This document shows positions 34,850 through 43,722 of a stretch of DNA of 64,000 nt, in pieces. The translations under genes and the position numbers were made by a program. The stretch covers positions 372,001 through 436,000 of the forward strand of contig NZ_AXWQ01000004.1 in NCBI RefSeq assembly GCF_000482745.1, read 5' to 3'. The notes beneath the pieces are model-generated. The model was given only the letters and a program-made list of their open reading frames with translations. It was not told the DNA's origin and ran no database searches. Origin of the DNA: Oleidesulfovibrio alaskensis DSM 16109 (GTDB taxonomy: Bacteria > Desulfobacterota > Desulfovibrionia > Desulfovibrionales > Desulfovibrionaceae). Positions within the stretch are counted from its first letter, which is position 1; each line of letters starts with the position of its first letter.

Positions 34850-35059
34850 TTATGCGGTCTTCTTTACCACAGGCTTTACCACAGCACCGGAGCGCAGGCA
34901 GCGGGTGCACACGCTGACGGTCTTAATCTGACCGGTAGGCAGCTGATGGCGGGCGCTCTGCAGGTTGGGCATGAAGCGGCGCTTGGTCTTGATGTTGGAG
35001 TGGCTCACATTATTGCCGGTCTGGGGCTTTTTGCCGCAGAATTCACATTGCTTTCCCAT
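34850..35059 (-). CDS. rpmB: 50S ribosomal protein L28
   Basis: 69 residues. It begins MGKQCEFCGKKPQTGNNVSH and has SNIKTKRRFMPNLQ and VCTRCLRSGAV. The two cysteine pairs (CEFC, CTRC) mark the zinc-binding C+ form. GGAGG lies 9 bases before the ATG at 35059. It is divergent from yceD, and the gene is separate from rpmF, whose partner gene lies across the shared promoter region. Confidence 0.97.
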   Translation of the reverse strand: MGKQCEFCGKKPQTGNNVSHSNIKTKRRFMPNLQSARHQLPTGQIKTVSVCTRCLRSGAVVKPVVKKTA

Positions 35060-35204
35060 GACGACTATCCTCCATATATGAAAAACAGAATACGTTTCGC
35101 GAGTTTTGGACCCCTCCCGGCGATCCGCTGCTTGCACGCGAGGACGGAACGGCCAAGGAAGGAGGGTTTCTTATAACGACACTTAAAAAAAGGCAACCCT
35201 TTTC

Positions 35205-35233
35205 TTGACAAACAAAGAGATACACATGTAGAA
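35205..35233 (+). promoter_or_regulatory. Probable sigma-70 promoter of the yceD-rpmF-plsX operon
   Basis: A perfect TTGACA (35205-35210) is followed by a weak -10 around TGTAGA/GTAGAA at 35227-35233 (spacing 16-17). It lies about 25-50 bases before the yceD ATG at 35256. Confidence 0.5.
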
Positions 35234-35255
35234 ATCGCCTTCCGCGAGGACAATT

Positions 35256-35795
35256 ATGCCTGAATTTTGGATCCTGATAAAAGACATTCCCGCCGGGGGC
35301 AAGGAATTTTCCTTCGACGAACCGGCCATCTGGGAAAATCCCATAGCGGAATTTTCCCTGCCCTATGCAATCCGGCGTCCCCTGACTGCGCAGGTCTTTC
35401 TGCTTGCCCAGCAGGACGGTGTTCTTGTAAGAGGACGCATCACCGGCCAGATAGCGGTACCCTGTGACCGCTGTGCCGAAGATGCCGTCATCGACATCGA
35501 CCACCAGTTTGATTCTTTTGAACTGCTGCCCGGCGATGATACAGAAGACACCGGCGACGACGAAACCATTATCGGGCCCGCTCCTGACGGAGCCGGTGCC
35601 GGCATGGAAATGGGGCGTTTGCTGTGGGAAGAATTCATTGTATCGCTGCCTGCCAAGCCGCTTTGCGCCTCCGGCTGCAAAGGGCTGTGCCCGGTATGCG
35701 GAAAGAATCTCAATGACGGGAAATGCGGCTGCGACACAGAGCAGTACGACCCCCGTCTGGCCGCTTTGCGCGGCCTGAAAGTAACAAAGCACTAA
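35256..35795 (+). CDS. yceD: YceD/DUF177 protein
   Basis: 179 residues. VPCDRCAEDAVIDIDHQF is the conserved DUF177 motif. The C-terminal CASGCKGLCPVCGKNLNDG provides four cysteines, likely a zinc site. In plants and E. coli, DUF177 proteins affect 23S rRNA accumulation. It precedes rpmF and plsX, the almost universal order. An acidic insertion (DDTEDTGDDE) lies in the middle. GAGGA lies 6 bases before the ATG. Confidence 0.93.
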   Translation: MPEFWILIKDIPAGGKEFSFDEPAIWENPIAEFSLPYAIRRPLTAQVFLLAQQDGVLVRGRITGQIAVPCDRCAEDAVIDIDHQFDSFELLPGDDTEDTGDDETIIGPAPDGAGAGMEMGRLLWEEFIVSLPAKPLCASGCKGLCPVCGKNLNDGKCGCDTEQYDPRLAALRGLKVTKH

Positions 35796-35855
35796 ACGCC
35801 TTTACGGCTCACTTCCGCGCCGTCCGCGCGGACGACAAAGAAAGAGAGGATAGTC

Positions 35856-36038
35856 ATGGCTGTTCAACAGAACAAAAAATCCAAGTCCAGAAAGGGTATG
35901 CGTCGTTCTCACCACCGTGTGGCCGTTCCTTCGGTTGTGTACTGCGCCTGCGGCGAACCCGCACTGCCCCACCGTGTGTGCAACAGCTGCGGCTCCTACA
36001 ACGGCCGTCAGGTGCTCAGGCAGGACGATGAGCAATAG
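35856..36038 (+). CDS. rpmF: 50S ribosomal protein L32
   Basis: 60 residues with the family start MAVQQNKKSKSRKGMRRSHH and the zinc cluster YCACGEPALPHRVCNSCG. The first cysteine pair is C-x-C rather than the more frequent C-x2-C. GAGGA lies upstream of the ATG. The last 11 bases overlap the plsX start, so translation is probably coupled. Confidence 0.96.
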   Translation: MAVQQNKKSKSRKGMRRSHHRVAVPSVVYCACGEPALPHRVCNSCGSYNGRQVLRQDDEQ

Positions 36039-37071
36039 CGTTCCGGTGATCGCCGTGGACGCCATGGGCGGGGATCACGGTCCCTCCATAGTTGTTCCCG
36101 GCGCCGTTCGGGCCGCCCGCGAAAACAGTCTGAAGCTTATCCTGGTAGGCGACAAGGACGCAATCAGCGCGGAACTCAATAGGCTGCCCCTTGACGGGGT
36201 GGCCTATGATATTGTGCACGCCAGTCAGGTGGCGGGCATGGAGGAAAAACCCTCCGACATCCTGCGCCGCAAAAAGGATGCCTCCGTACAGGTGGCATGC
36301 AGGCTGGTGCGTTCCGGTGATGCAGACGGCATCGTCAGCGCCGGCAACTCCGGTGCCACAGTGGCATGCGGCATGTTCATCATGGGGCGCATTCCCGGTG
36401 TGGAGCGTCCGGCACTGGCATCTGTGATGCCCACGGAAAAAAAGCCCTGCGTTCTTCTGGACGTGGGCGCCAACGTGGACTGCAAACCCTATCACCTTTT
36501 CCAGTTCGGCCTGATGGCCGAAGCCTTTGCCCGCGACCTGCTGGAAATCGAAACACCCCGCGTGGGTCTTTTGAGTATCGGCGAAGAGGAAGGCAAGGGT
36601 AACTCTCAGGTGAAGGAAGCGTACGAATTGCTGCGCGAAGCCAAAAATATCAATTTTGTCGGAAACATAGAAGGGCGCGACCTGTTTACCGGCAATGTTG
36701 ATGTCGCCGTGTGCGACGGCTTTGTAGGCAACGTTGCGCTGAAGCTGAGCGAAGGGCTTGCCAGCTCGCTTGCCCGTCTGCTCAAGCGCGAACTGCTTAC
36801 CGGCATCAAAGCCAAGATAGGCACTTTTCTGGCGCGTGACGCGTTCCGGCGCTTTGCCCGCTTTGTGGATTACGCCGAATACGGCGGCGCGCCCCTGCTC
36901 GGCTTGCAGGGTATCGCCATCGTGTGCCATGGTGCTTCCAATGAAAAGGCCATCGCTTCTGCCGTAGGCATGGCGGGCACCTTCGTTTCCAAGGGCACCT
37001 ACCACCACCTTGTGGAGACCATCAGTGCCAACGAAGAGCTGACCAGCTACGGCAAGGCCGTCAAGCAATAA
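36028..37071 (+). CDS. plsX: Phosphate acyltransferase PlsX
   Basis: 347 residues. It converts acyl-ACP to acyl-phosphate, the first step of the PlsX/PlsY phospholipid route. It starts IAVDAMGGDHGPSIVVPGAV, with SAGNSGATVACGMF and GVERPALASVMP further on, all family hallmarks. The ATG at 36028 lies inside the rpmF coding end with AGGA just upstream. It links lipid synthesis to the fab genes that follow on the same strand. Confidence 0.97.
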   Translation: MSNSVPVIAVDAMGGDHGPSIVVPGAVRAARENSLKLILVGDKDAISAELNRLPLDGVAYDIVHASQVAGMEEKPSDILRRKKDASVQVACRLVRSGDADGIVSAGNSGATVACGMFIMGRIPGVERPALASVMPTEKKPCVLLDVGANVDCKPYHLFQFGLMAEAFARDLLEIETPRVGLLSIGEEEGKGNSQVKEAYELLREAKNINFVGNIEGRDLFTGNVDVAVCDGFVGNVALKLSEGLASSLARLLKRELLTGIKAKIGTFLARDAFRRFARFVDYAEYGGAPLLGLQGIAIVCHGASNEKAIASAVGMAGTFVSKGTYHHLVETISANEELTSYGKAVKQ

Positions 37072-37134
37072 CTACCGACCCGTGACGGCGGCGCGTTACC
37101 TGCGTCGCCGCTTCATGTTTCACGGACCCTGCCA

Positions 37135-38127
37135 ATGACCACAAAAAGCTACATTCTCGGATTCGGCTCCCACGCGCCGGAGCGGATTCTCACCAACACC
37201 GACATGGAAGCGTTCGTGGACACCACGGACGAGTGGATCACCACGCGGACCGGCATAAAGCAGCGCCACATAGCCGCCGAAGGCGAAACGACATCCGACC
37301 TTGGCGCAAAAGCCGCGCTGCAGGCTCTGGCAAATGCCGGACTGCATGCCGACGCACTGACCCACATTCTTGTGGCCACCTGTACCCCCGACGCCATGTG
37401 CCCCAGCACAGCCTGCCTCATCGAGCACAAGCTCGGTGTTTCCGGCCTGATGGCGCTCGATCTAAACGCCGCCTGTTCCGGCTTTCTGTACGCTCTCAAC
37501 ATGGCACAGGGCATCGTGGCTCTGACCCCCGACGCCAAGGTGCTTGTTGTGGCTGCAGAAGTGCTGAGCAGGCGCATCAACTGGAACGACCGCTCGACAT
37601 GCGTTCTGTTCGGCGATGGCGCCGGCGCCGTCATCGTGGGCAGTCACCCCAACGAGGGACGTGCCGTGGAAGTGGCAGACAGCCTGCTTTCTTCAGACGG
37701 TGCGTTGGGTGATCTTCTGCTCATCAGCGGTGGCGGAACCAGCGTTCCCTACAAACACGGCCAGCCCGTGGGTGACGAATTTTTCGTCCGCATGGAAGGC
37801 CGTGAAATATTCAAACACGCCGTGCGCAGCATGGCACGCGTGTGCGAAGAACTGCTTGAGCGCAACGGCATAGCCCGCGAAGACGTGGATATGCTGCTGC
37901 CCCATCAGGCAAACCTGCGCATTATCGAAGCGGTGGGAAAAAAACTGGGTATCCCTGCCGATAAAGTATTTGTGAATCTTCAGGAATACGGCAACACTTC
38001 CGCTGCATCGGTGCCTCTGGCACTGGCCGATGCGGACAGTAAAAACCTGCTGCCCCCCGGGCGCACGGTACTGCTGACCACATTCGGAGGCGGATTCACA
38101 TGGGGTGCAGTGCTGCTGCGCACCTGA
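37135..38127 (+). CDS. fabH: 3-oxoacyl-ACP synthase III (FabH)
   Basis: 330 residues. It condenses acetyl-CoA with malonyl-ACP to start fatty acid synthesis. The catalytic triad is C114 (NAACSGFLYAL), histidine in LLPHQANLRII and asparagine in YGNTSAASVPLAL. DEWITTRTGIKQRHIA near the N-terminus is a family signature. The Shine-Dalgarno is weak. It sits between plsX and the promoter of fabG, with 63 bp to plsX. Confidence 0.97.
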   Translation: MTTKSYILGFGSHAPERILTNTDMEAFVDTTDEWITTRTGIKQRHIAAEGETTSDLGAKAALQALANAGLHADALTHILVATCTPDAMCPSTACLIEHKLGVSGLMALDLNAACSGFLYALNMAQGIVALTPDAKVLVVAAEVLSRRINWNDRSTCVLFGDGAGAVIVGSHPNEGRAVEVADSLLSSDGALGDLLLISGGGTSVPYKHGQPVGDEFFVRMEGREIFKHAVRSMARVCEELLERNGIAREDVDMLLPHQANLRIIEAVGKKLGIPADKVFVNLQEYGNTSAASVPLALADADSKNLLPPGRTVLLTTFGGGFTWGAVLLRT

Positions 38128-38187
38128 AAAAGCGTGTATAACCGGTAACCTTCCGGAATATAAGATACTCGCTGCCGAAATTCACAA

Positions 38188-38216
38188 TTGAAGTTACACT
38201 GTCTTTACGGTATAAA
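38188..38216 (+). promoter_or_regulatory. Sigma-70 promoter of fabG-acpP-fabF
   Basis: TTGAAG (38188-38193), exactly 17 bases, TATAAA (38211-38216). It supports the fabG ATG at 38256 and argues against the in-frame GTG at 38220, which lies near the expected transcript start. It indicates a second transcript start within the fab cluster. Confidence 0.7.
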
Positions 38217-38255
38217 GCGGTGCCTTCCGGTAAAGAAGAGAAAAAGCGAACCAAA

Positions 38256-38999
38256 ATGAGCGAACTTATCTCCACCGCACTGGTCACGGGCGGCTCACGC
38301 GGCATCGGCAAATGCATTGCCGAAACACTGGCCGCGCAAGGTTTTCAGGTACTGCTTACCTATGTGAGCAAACCTGAAGAAGCCGAAACCGTGGCCGAGT
38401 CCATCCGCACTGCGGGCGGACAGGCAAGGGCCCTTCGTCTGAATGTGGGCGACCCCGAAGAGGTGGCCGCATTCTTTAAAAACGAAGTGAAGGACAAAGT
38501 CCGGCTGGATGTGCTGGTGAACAACGCCGGCATAACCAAAGACGGGCTGCTCATACGCATGAAAGATGAGGACTTTGCACGGGTTATCAGTGTAAACCTG
38601 CAGGGCGCCTTTTCATGCAGCCGCGAAGCGGCCAAAATAATGAGCAGACAACGCTGCGGCCGCATCATCAACATCACCTCGGTGGTGGGCCAGATGGGCA
38701 ACGCCGGACAAGCCAACTACTGCTCCGCCAAGGCCGGTCTTATAGGACTTACCAAGTCCGCCGCCAAGGAGCTTGCAGCGCGCAACATCACCGTAAACGC
38801 CGTGGCACCCGGTTTCATAGAGACCGACATGACCAGAGCGCTTGCCGACAATGTGCGCGAACAGTACCTTTCCGCCATTCCGCTGCGCCGTCTCGGCAGT
38901 GCACAGGATGTGGCGGATGCCGTGGCCTTTCTTGCTTCTGACAAGGCTGGCTACATTACCGGGCAGGTCATCGCCGTCAACGGCGGTCTGTACACCTAG
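38256..38999 (+). CDS. fabG: 3-oxoacyl-ACP reductase FabG
   Basis: 247 residues, a classical short-chain dehydrogenase. The NADPH site is TGGSRGIGKCIAETLA, NNAG follows as VNNAGITKDG, and the catalytic Ser-Tyr-Lys is SVVGQMGNAG... with YCSAKAGLIGLTKS. It reduces 3-oxoacyl-ACP in each elongation cycle. ATG at 38256 is chosen from the family start and from the promoter position; the Shine-Dalgarno is poor. acpP follows by about 65 bp. Confidence 0.96.
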   Translation: MSELISTALVTGGSRGIGKCIAETLAAQGFQVLLTYVSKPEEAETVAESIRTAGGQARALRLNVGDPEEVAAFFKNEVKDKVRLDVLVNNAGITKDGLLIRMKDEDFARVISVNLQGAFSCSREAAKIMSRQRCGRIINITSVVGQMGNAGQANYCSAKAGLIGLTKSAAKELAARNITVNAVAPGFIETDMTRALADNVREQYLSAIPLRRLGSAQDVADAVAFLASDKAGYITGQVIAVNGGLYT

Positions 39000-39064
39000 C
39001 CCGCCTGCGGACAGGCCGCTGCCTGCCTGCGCTTCAGCTACAAATAACACCGATTGGAGGGAAT

Positions 39065-39295
39065 ATGTCCGTCGAAGAAAAAGTCAAAAAGATCATCATG
39101 GACCAGCTCGGCGTTTCCGCCGAAGAAGTAAAGCCCGAAGCTTCCTTTGTGGAAGATCTGGGTGCTGACTCCCTGGACCTGACCGAACTGATCATGGCCA
39201 TGGAAGAAGAATTCGGTACCGAGATTGATGACGACGACGCTCAGAAAATTCTGAAAGTCAAAGACGCCATCGACTACATCGCTGGCAAGCAATAG
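39065..39295 (+). CDS. acpP: Acyl carrier protein
   Basis: 76 residues. S36 in GADSLDLTELIM is the phosphopantetheine attachment site. The acidic helix II (TELIMAMEEEF) and the EIDDDDAQ segment are characteristic. It carries growing acyl chains for the Fab enzymes. GGAGGG lies about 5 bases before the ATG. A hairpin follows in the gap to fabF, possibly raising acpP mRNA relative to its neighbours. Confidence 0.98.
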   Translation: MSVEEKVKKIIMDQLGVSAEEVKPEASFVEDLGADSLDLTELIMAMEEEFGTEIDDDDAQKILKVKDAIDYIAGKQ

Positions 39296-39328
39296 TCTTC
39301 ACTCATCATTCCAAATACATGCAAGCAG

Positions 39329-39355
39329 GCGTCTTATGACGGAGTCATAAGGCGC
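39329..39355 (+). terminator. Hairpin between acpP and fabF (partial terminator or 3' stabiliser)
   Basis: CTTATGAC (39333-39340) pairs with GTCATAAG (39344-39351), extended by GCG/CGC. Only TTT follows, then CCCTTTTC, so read-through into fabF is likely. Confidence 0.45.
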
Positions 39356-39470
39356 TTTGCCCTTTTCTTCCGGCTGCTGCGAAAAAGGCTTTTTTCCGCC
39401 CCTGCCACCGGCCAGACCGGACACCGGACGGACGGCTTTTACGCCGCGTTATGCCCACGAGGAACATAGA

Positions 39471-40718
39471 ATGACTGGAAAACGAGTAGTAGTAACCGGA
39501 CTTGCCGCAATAACCCCGCTTGGCAACAATGTTGAAACCAGCTGGGAAAATCTCATTGCCGGAAAGTCCGGAATCGGGCCCATCACCCGTTTTGATGCCA
39601 GCGAATATACATCCCGCGTGGCGGGCGAGGTAAAAGACCTCGACCTGGGCGAGTATATTCCCCCCAAACAGGCACGCCGCATGGACCGCTTTACGCAGTA
39701 CGCGGTGGCCTGCGCCAAGCAACTCATGAAGCACGCAGAATACACCGTGCCCGAAGAAACGGCCCATCGCGTGGCCTGTCTTCTGGGTGTGGGGCTGGGC
39801 GGACTGGAAACCATCGAGCAGTTTCATACCAAACTGGTCGAAGCCGGTCCCAACCGCATCTCCCCCTTCATGATTCCCCAGCTTATCTCCAACATGGCCC
39901 CCGGCCAGATTGCCATGGAAATAGGCGCCAAAGGCGGCAACGTTGTGATGACCAGTGCATGCGCATCGGGCACCCACGCCATCGGCTATGCTTTTACCGA
40001 GGTAAAAGTGGGCCGCTACGACGCTGTGGTCACCGGCGGTGCCGAATCCACCATCACCCCCATGGGCGTGTCCGGGTTCACAGCACTGCGTGCGCTTTCC
40101 ACCGCAAGCAACGATGCCCCCGAAAAGGCTTCGCGTCCCTTTGATGCCAACCGTGACGGCTTTGTCATCGGCGAAGGCGCAGGGCTGCTGCTGGTCGAAT
40201 CGCTTGAGTCCGCCCGGGCCCGCGGGGCAACCATATACGCGGAAATCGTGGGCTTCGGCTCTTCGGACGACGCGTTTCATATGACCGCCCCCCGCGACGA
40301 CGCCGAAGGCATGGCACGCGCCATGCTGATGGCCATTGAAGAAGCCGGCATCAGCCCCGCTGATGTGGACTGCATCAATGCCCACGGCACCTCGACACAG
40401 CTGAACGACAAGAGCGAAACACTGGCACTGAAAAAAGTGTTCGGCGACCACGCGTCCAAGCTGCGCATCAGCGCCAACAAATCGCAGACGGGCCACCTGC
40501 TGGGGGCCGCCGGCGGCGTGGAAGGCGTTTTCAGCTGTCTTACCCTTGCAACCGGCACCGTGCCCGGTACCGCAAACTATGAAACCCCCGACGAAGACTG
40601 CGACCTCAACTATATGGGTGGCGGTTCCGAGTCGTATCAGGCACAATACGTGCTGAGCAACTCCTTCGGCTTCGGCGGCACCAACGCGTGCATGCTGTTC
40701 AAGCGCTGGGAAGGCTAA
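39471..40718 (+). CDS. fabF: 3-oxoacyl-ACP synthase II (FabF)
   Basis: 415 residues. The catalytic triad is C164 (SACASGTHAIG), His in NAHGTSTQLND and His in KSQTGHLLGAAGG. FabF elongates acyl chains and governs the C16/C18 unsaturated balance in bacteria with FabA/FabZ. The ATG at 39471 has CGAGGAAC upstream and begins MTGKRVVVTGL, the family start; the reading frame continues upstream without support. Confidence 0.97.
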   Translation: MTGKRVVVTGLAAITPLGNNVETSWENLIAGKSGIGPITRFDASEYTSRVAGEVKDLDLGEYIPPKQARRMDRFTQYAVACAKQLMKHAEYTVPEETAHRVACLLGVGLGGLETIEQFHTKLVEAGPNRISPFMIPQLISNMAPGQIAMEIGAKGGNVVMTSACASGTHAIGYAFTEVKVGRYDAVVTGGAESTITPMGVSGFTALRALSTASNDAPEKASRPFDANRDGFVIGEGAGLLLVESLESARARGATIYAEIVGFGSSDDAFHMTAPRDDAEGMARAMLMAIEEAGISPADVDCINAHGTSTQLNDKSETLALKKVFGDHASKLRISANKSQTGHLLGAAGGVEGVFSCLTLATGTVPGTANYETPDEDCDLNYMGGGSESYQAQYVLSNSFGFGGTNACMLFKRWEG

Positions 40719-40735
40719 TACCGAATCCCTCCGCC

Positions 40736-40758
40736 GCGCATCCCCCTGCGGGGTGCGC
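40736..40758. repeat. Intergenic hairpin between fabF and glyA
   Basis: GCGCATCCCC (40736-40745) pairs with GGGGTGCGC (40750-40758), loop CTGC. No T run. A similar hairpin lies between ribBA and ribH. Confidence 0.6.
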
Positions 40759-40788
40759 GGCATAACCACAACGCGGAGAGTGGAAACC

Positions 40789-42027
40789 ATGGACGAACTG
40801 CTTATTCAGGATCCGGAAGTCGGTCGCGCCATTGTTCAGGAAGTGGAACGTCAGACCGGCAAGCTGGAACTCATCGCCTCTGAAAACTTTGTGTCCCCCG
40901 CAGTCCGCGCCGCACAGGGCAGCGTGCTGACCCATAAATACGCCGAAGGATACCCCGGCAAGCGGTATTACGGCGGTTGCGAATTTGTCGACGTGGCGGA
41001 AAACCTCGCCATCGACCGCGCCTGCGAAATATTCGGCGCCCAGTACGCCAACGTCCAGCCCCACTCCGGCAGCCAGGCCAATATGGCCGTATACTTTTCC
41101 GCGCTGACTCCCGGCGACACCATTCTGGCCATGGATCTGTCGCACGGCGGACACCTGACCCACGGCAGCCCCGTCAACTTTTCGGGCCGGTTCTACAATG
41201 TGGTGTTCTACGGTGTCTCGCGCGAAACCGGCTGCATAGATTATGACAGCGTGGCAGAACTGGCACGCGAGCACCGCCCCGCCATGATTGTGGCCGGTGC
41301 CAGCGCCTACTCCCGCATCATCGATTTTGCACGGTTCCGCGCCATAGCCGACGAAGTGGGTTCCCTGCTTATGGTCGACATGGCACACATAGCCGGTCTG
41401 GTGGCCGCCGGTCTGCATCCTTCCCCTGTGGGCACGGCGCACTTCACCACCACAACCACGCACAAAACCCTGCGCGGTCCGCGTGGCGGCATGATTCTGT
41501 CGGACGAAGAAGCCGCCAAAAAACTGAACAGCCAGATTTTCCCCGGCATTCAGGGCGGCCCGCTCATGCATGTCATCGCCGCCAAGGCTGTGGCCTTCGG
41601 CGAAGCGCTGCGTCCCGAATTCGGCGCCTACCAGAAGCAGGTGGTCGCCAACGCCGCCAAACTGGCCGCCACCCTGACCGATGCCGGTTTTGAACTGGTT
41701 TCCGGCGGCACCGACAACCACCTGATGCTGGTGGACCTGACAAACAAGGATATCACCGGTAAAGATGCCCAGCATGCGCTTGACCTTGCGGGCATCACCG
41801 CCAACAAAAACACGGTGCCTTTTGAAACCCGCTCGCCTTTCGTGACTTCGGGCATCCGGCTGGGTACCCCTGCCCTGACCACCCGCGGCATGAAAGAAGC
41901 TGAAATGGTCAAAGTGGCCGGCTGGATAATCGACGCGCTGGGCAATATCGGCAACGAAACCCGTCTGGCGGAAATAAGCCGCGACGTGGAAAAGTTCGCC
42001 CGTCAGTTCCCGCTGTTCCACTGGTAA
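40789..42027 (+). CDS. glyA: Serine hydroxymethyltransferase
   Basis: 412 residues. The PLP-binding lysine is K226 in TTTTHKTLRGPRGG. It converts serine and tetrahydrofolate to glycine and 5,10-methylene-THF, feeding one-carbon metabolism. It starts MDELLIQDPEVG with GGAGAG upstream. LELIASENFVSPAV and HGGHLTHG are further signatures. It sits between fabF and comEB. Confidence 0.98.
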   Translation: MDELLIQDPEVGRAIVQEVERQTGKLELIASENFVSPAVRAAQGSVLTHKYAEGYPGKRYYGGCEFVDVAENLAIDRACEIFGAQYANVQPHSGSQANMAVYFSALTPGDTILAMDLSHGGHLTHGSPVNFSGRFYNVVFYGVSRETGCIDYDSVAELAREHRPAMIVAGASAYSRIIDFARFRAIADEVGSLLMVDMAHIAGLVAAGLHPSPVGTAHFTTTTTHKTLRGPRGGMILSDEEAAKKLNSQIFPGIQGGPLMHVIAAKAVAFGEALRPEFGAYQKQVVANAAKLAATLTDAGFELVSGGTDNHLMLVDLTNKDITGKDAQHALDLAGITANKNTVPFETRSPFVTSGIRLGTPALTTRGMKEAEMVKVAGWIIDALGNIGNETRLAEISRDVEKFARQFPLFHW

Positions 42028-42048
42028 CAGCAGACAAAGCAACATTGC

Positions 42049-42078
42049 AGCGGGGCGGTTTGACAAAACCGCCCCGCT
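42049..42078 (+). terminator. Strong hairpin after glyA
   Basis: AGCGGGGCGGTTT (42049-42061) pairs with AAACCGCCCCGCT (42066-42078), loop GACA. Only ATATTC follows, so it is a strong stem with a weak U tract. Confidence 0.6.
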
Positions 42079-42125
42079 ATATTCACTGCTAAAGCCGCAC
42101 ACAGCGCGGCACACGGATATCACGC

Positions 42126-42593
42126 ATGCACAGCAGACTTCCCTGGCCTCATTATTTTATGGACATCACCTATCTTGTGGCCGAGCGTTCCACCTGCACG
42201 CGGCGCAAAGTGGGCGCCATCGCGGTCAAGGACAAACGCATTCTGGCCACCGGTTACAACGGTGCGCCCTCCAATGTGGCGCACTGCCTTGATGTGGGCT
42301 GCCTGCGCGAAGAGCTGGGAGTGCCTTCCGGCCAGCGGCATGAAATATGCCGTGGCCTGCACGCCGAACAGAACGTGATTATTCAGGCAGCCATCCACGG
42401 GGTATCACTGGCCGGTGCGGAAATATACTGCACCACGCAGCCCTGCCTTATCTGCACAAAAATGCTGATAAACTGCGGAGTGACAGCAGTGTATTTCATG
42501 GAACCCTATCCGGACCCGCTCTCAGAGGCCATGATGCGCGAAGCCGGAGTGAAATTTGAAGTGCTTGATTATCCTCAGGCCGGACGGAAATAG
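42126..42593 (+). CDS. comEB: dCMP deaminase (ComEB-like)
   Basis: 155 residues. Zinc and catalytic motifs are CRGLHAEQNVI (His and the catalytic Glu) and TTQPCLICTKML. GYNGAPSNVAHC is the nucleotide-recognition segment. It deaminates dCMP to dUMP for dTTP synthesis. It precedes ribD by only 2 bp and may be co-translated with it. Confidence 0.92.
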   Translation: MHSRLPWPHYFMDITYLVAERSTCTRRKVGAIAVKDKRILATGYNGAPSNVAHCLDVGCLREELGVPSGQRHEICRGLHAEQNVIIQAAIHGVSLAGAEIYCTTQPCLICTKMLINCGVTAVYFMEPYPDPLSEAMMREAGVKFEVLDYPQAGRK

Positions 42594-42595
42594 CC

Positions 42596-43717
42596 GTGTC
42601 ACACGATCATCCTTTTTCTTCCTTCATGCTTGAGGCGGTGGCGCTGGCCGAAAAAGGCCGCTGGGCCACATCGCCCAATCCCTGCGTGGGTGCCGTGCTG
42701 GTAAAAGACGGGCAGACCGTGGCGCGCGGCTGGCACACGGCCTATGGTAAACCGCATGCCGAAATAGAATGCCTGCGCGATGCCGCCCGACGCGGAGTGA
42801 ACCCCGCCGAATGCACTCTGGTGGTAACGCTGGAACCATGCAACCACACCGGAAAAACGCCCCCGTGCTCCATAGCCGTGCTGCAGGCCGGTATCCGGCA
42901 CGTGGTGGTGGGTATGATGGACCCCAACCCCGTGGCACAGGGCGGAGCAAATTTTCTGCGCGAAAACGGAGTCACCGTTGAAACAGGGGTCTGCCGTCAG
43001 GAATGCGAAGATGTGGTGGACGACTTCATCACATGGAAAAAAACACCCCTACCCTACACCATCATCAAGCTTGCCTCCACTCTGGACGGCCGCATAGCCA
43101 CCCGTACAGGGCACTCACGCTGGATAAGCGGCGAAGAATCGCGCCGCCGTGTGCATGAACTGCGCAGACACGCCGATGCCGTCATCGTCGGGGGAGGAAC
43201 CTTCCGCGCTGACAATCCGCAACTTACCTGCCGGCTGGAAGGAATCCGCCGGCAACCGCTGGCCGTGGTGGTCACCTCGCAGCTGCCCGATGCCGGAGCC
43301 TCCATGCACCTGCTGCAGCAACGCCCGCATGAAACAATTTTCTGGACACCCCGCGCAGTGGCGGCTTCCGAAAAGGCCGATGCCCTGCGCGCTCTGGGGG
43401 TGCGCGTGACCGGACTGGACCGCAACTGCAAGGGCAGACTGGATCTGCATACCGCCCTTGCGGGCCTGCGCAGCGAATACGACTGCTACCACACCCTGTG
43501 CGAAGGCGGCGGCATGCTGGCTCTTTCCATGCTGGAAATGAATGTGGCGCAGGAGCTGGAACTGCATATGGCCCCCAAACTGCTGGCCGACGCACAGGCC
43601 AGACCGCTGTTTGACGGCCGCACACCGTCCACCATGGAACAGGCGCTGGGCCTGCGCATCTGTAATGTCGCCCGCAGCGGCGAAGACGTTATCCTGACCT
43701 TGCGCCCGAGGAAATAA
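42596..43717 (+). CDS. ribD: Bifunctional riboflavin deaminase/reductase RibD
   Basis: 373 residues. The N-terminal deaminase has GKPHAEIECLRDA and LEPCNHTGKTPPC, which bind zinc. The C-terminal reductase starts at TIIKLASTLDGRIATRTGHS and has DAVIVGGGTFRADNPQLT. It makes 5-amino-6-ribitylamino-uracil phosphate. It starts with GTG at 42596, just after comEB. No FMN riboswitch could fit in this gap. Confidence 0.96.
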   Translation: MSHDHPFSSFMLEAVALAEKGRWATSPNPCVGAVLVKDGQTVARGWHTAYGKPHAEIECLRDAARRGVNPAECTLVVTLEPCNHTGKTPPCSIAVLQAGIRHVVVGMMDPNPVAQGGANFLRENGVTVETGVCRQECEDVVDDFITWKKTPLPYTIIKLASTLDGRIATRTGHSRWISGEESRRRVHELRRHADAVIVGGGTFRADNPQLTCRLEGIRRQPLAVVVTSQLPDAGASMHLLQQRPHETIFWTPRAVAASEKADALRALGVRVTGLDRNCKGRLDLHTALAGLRSEYDCYHTLCEGGGMLALSMLEMNVAQELELHMAPKLLADAQARPLFDGRTPSTMEQALGLRICNVARSGEDVILTLRPRK

Positions 43718-43722
43718 CACCT

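Noticed and set aside
35043..35792. 249-residue minus-strand frame over yceD
   Set aside because: It lies antisense to yceD and reads through the yceD promoter; no ribosome site at its start.
38220..38255. GTG start of fabG at 38220
   Set aside because: It would lie at or before the transcript start of the strong promoter at 38188-38216; the ATG at 38256 fits the family start.
42028..42125. FMN riboswitch ahead of the riboflavin genes
   Set aside because: ribD starts 2 bp after comEB, and the gap before comEB holds only a terminator-like hairpin. No RFN pattern was seen.
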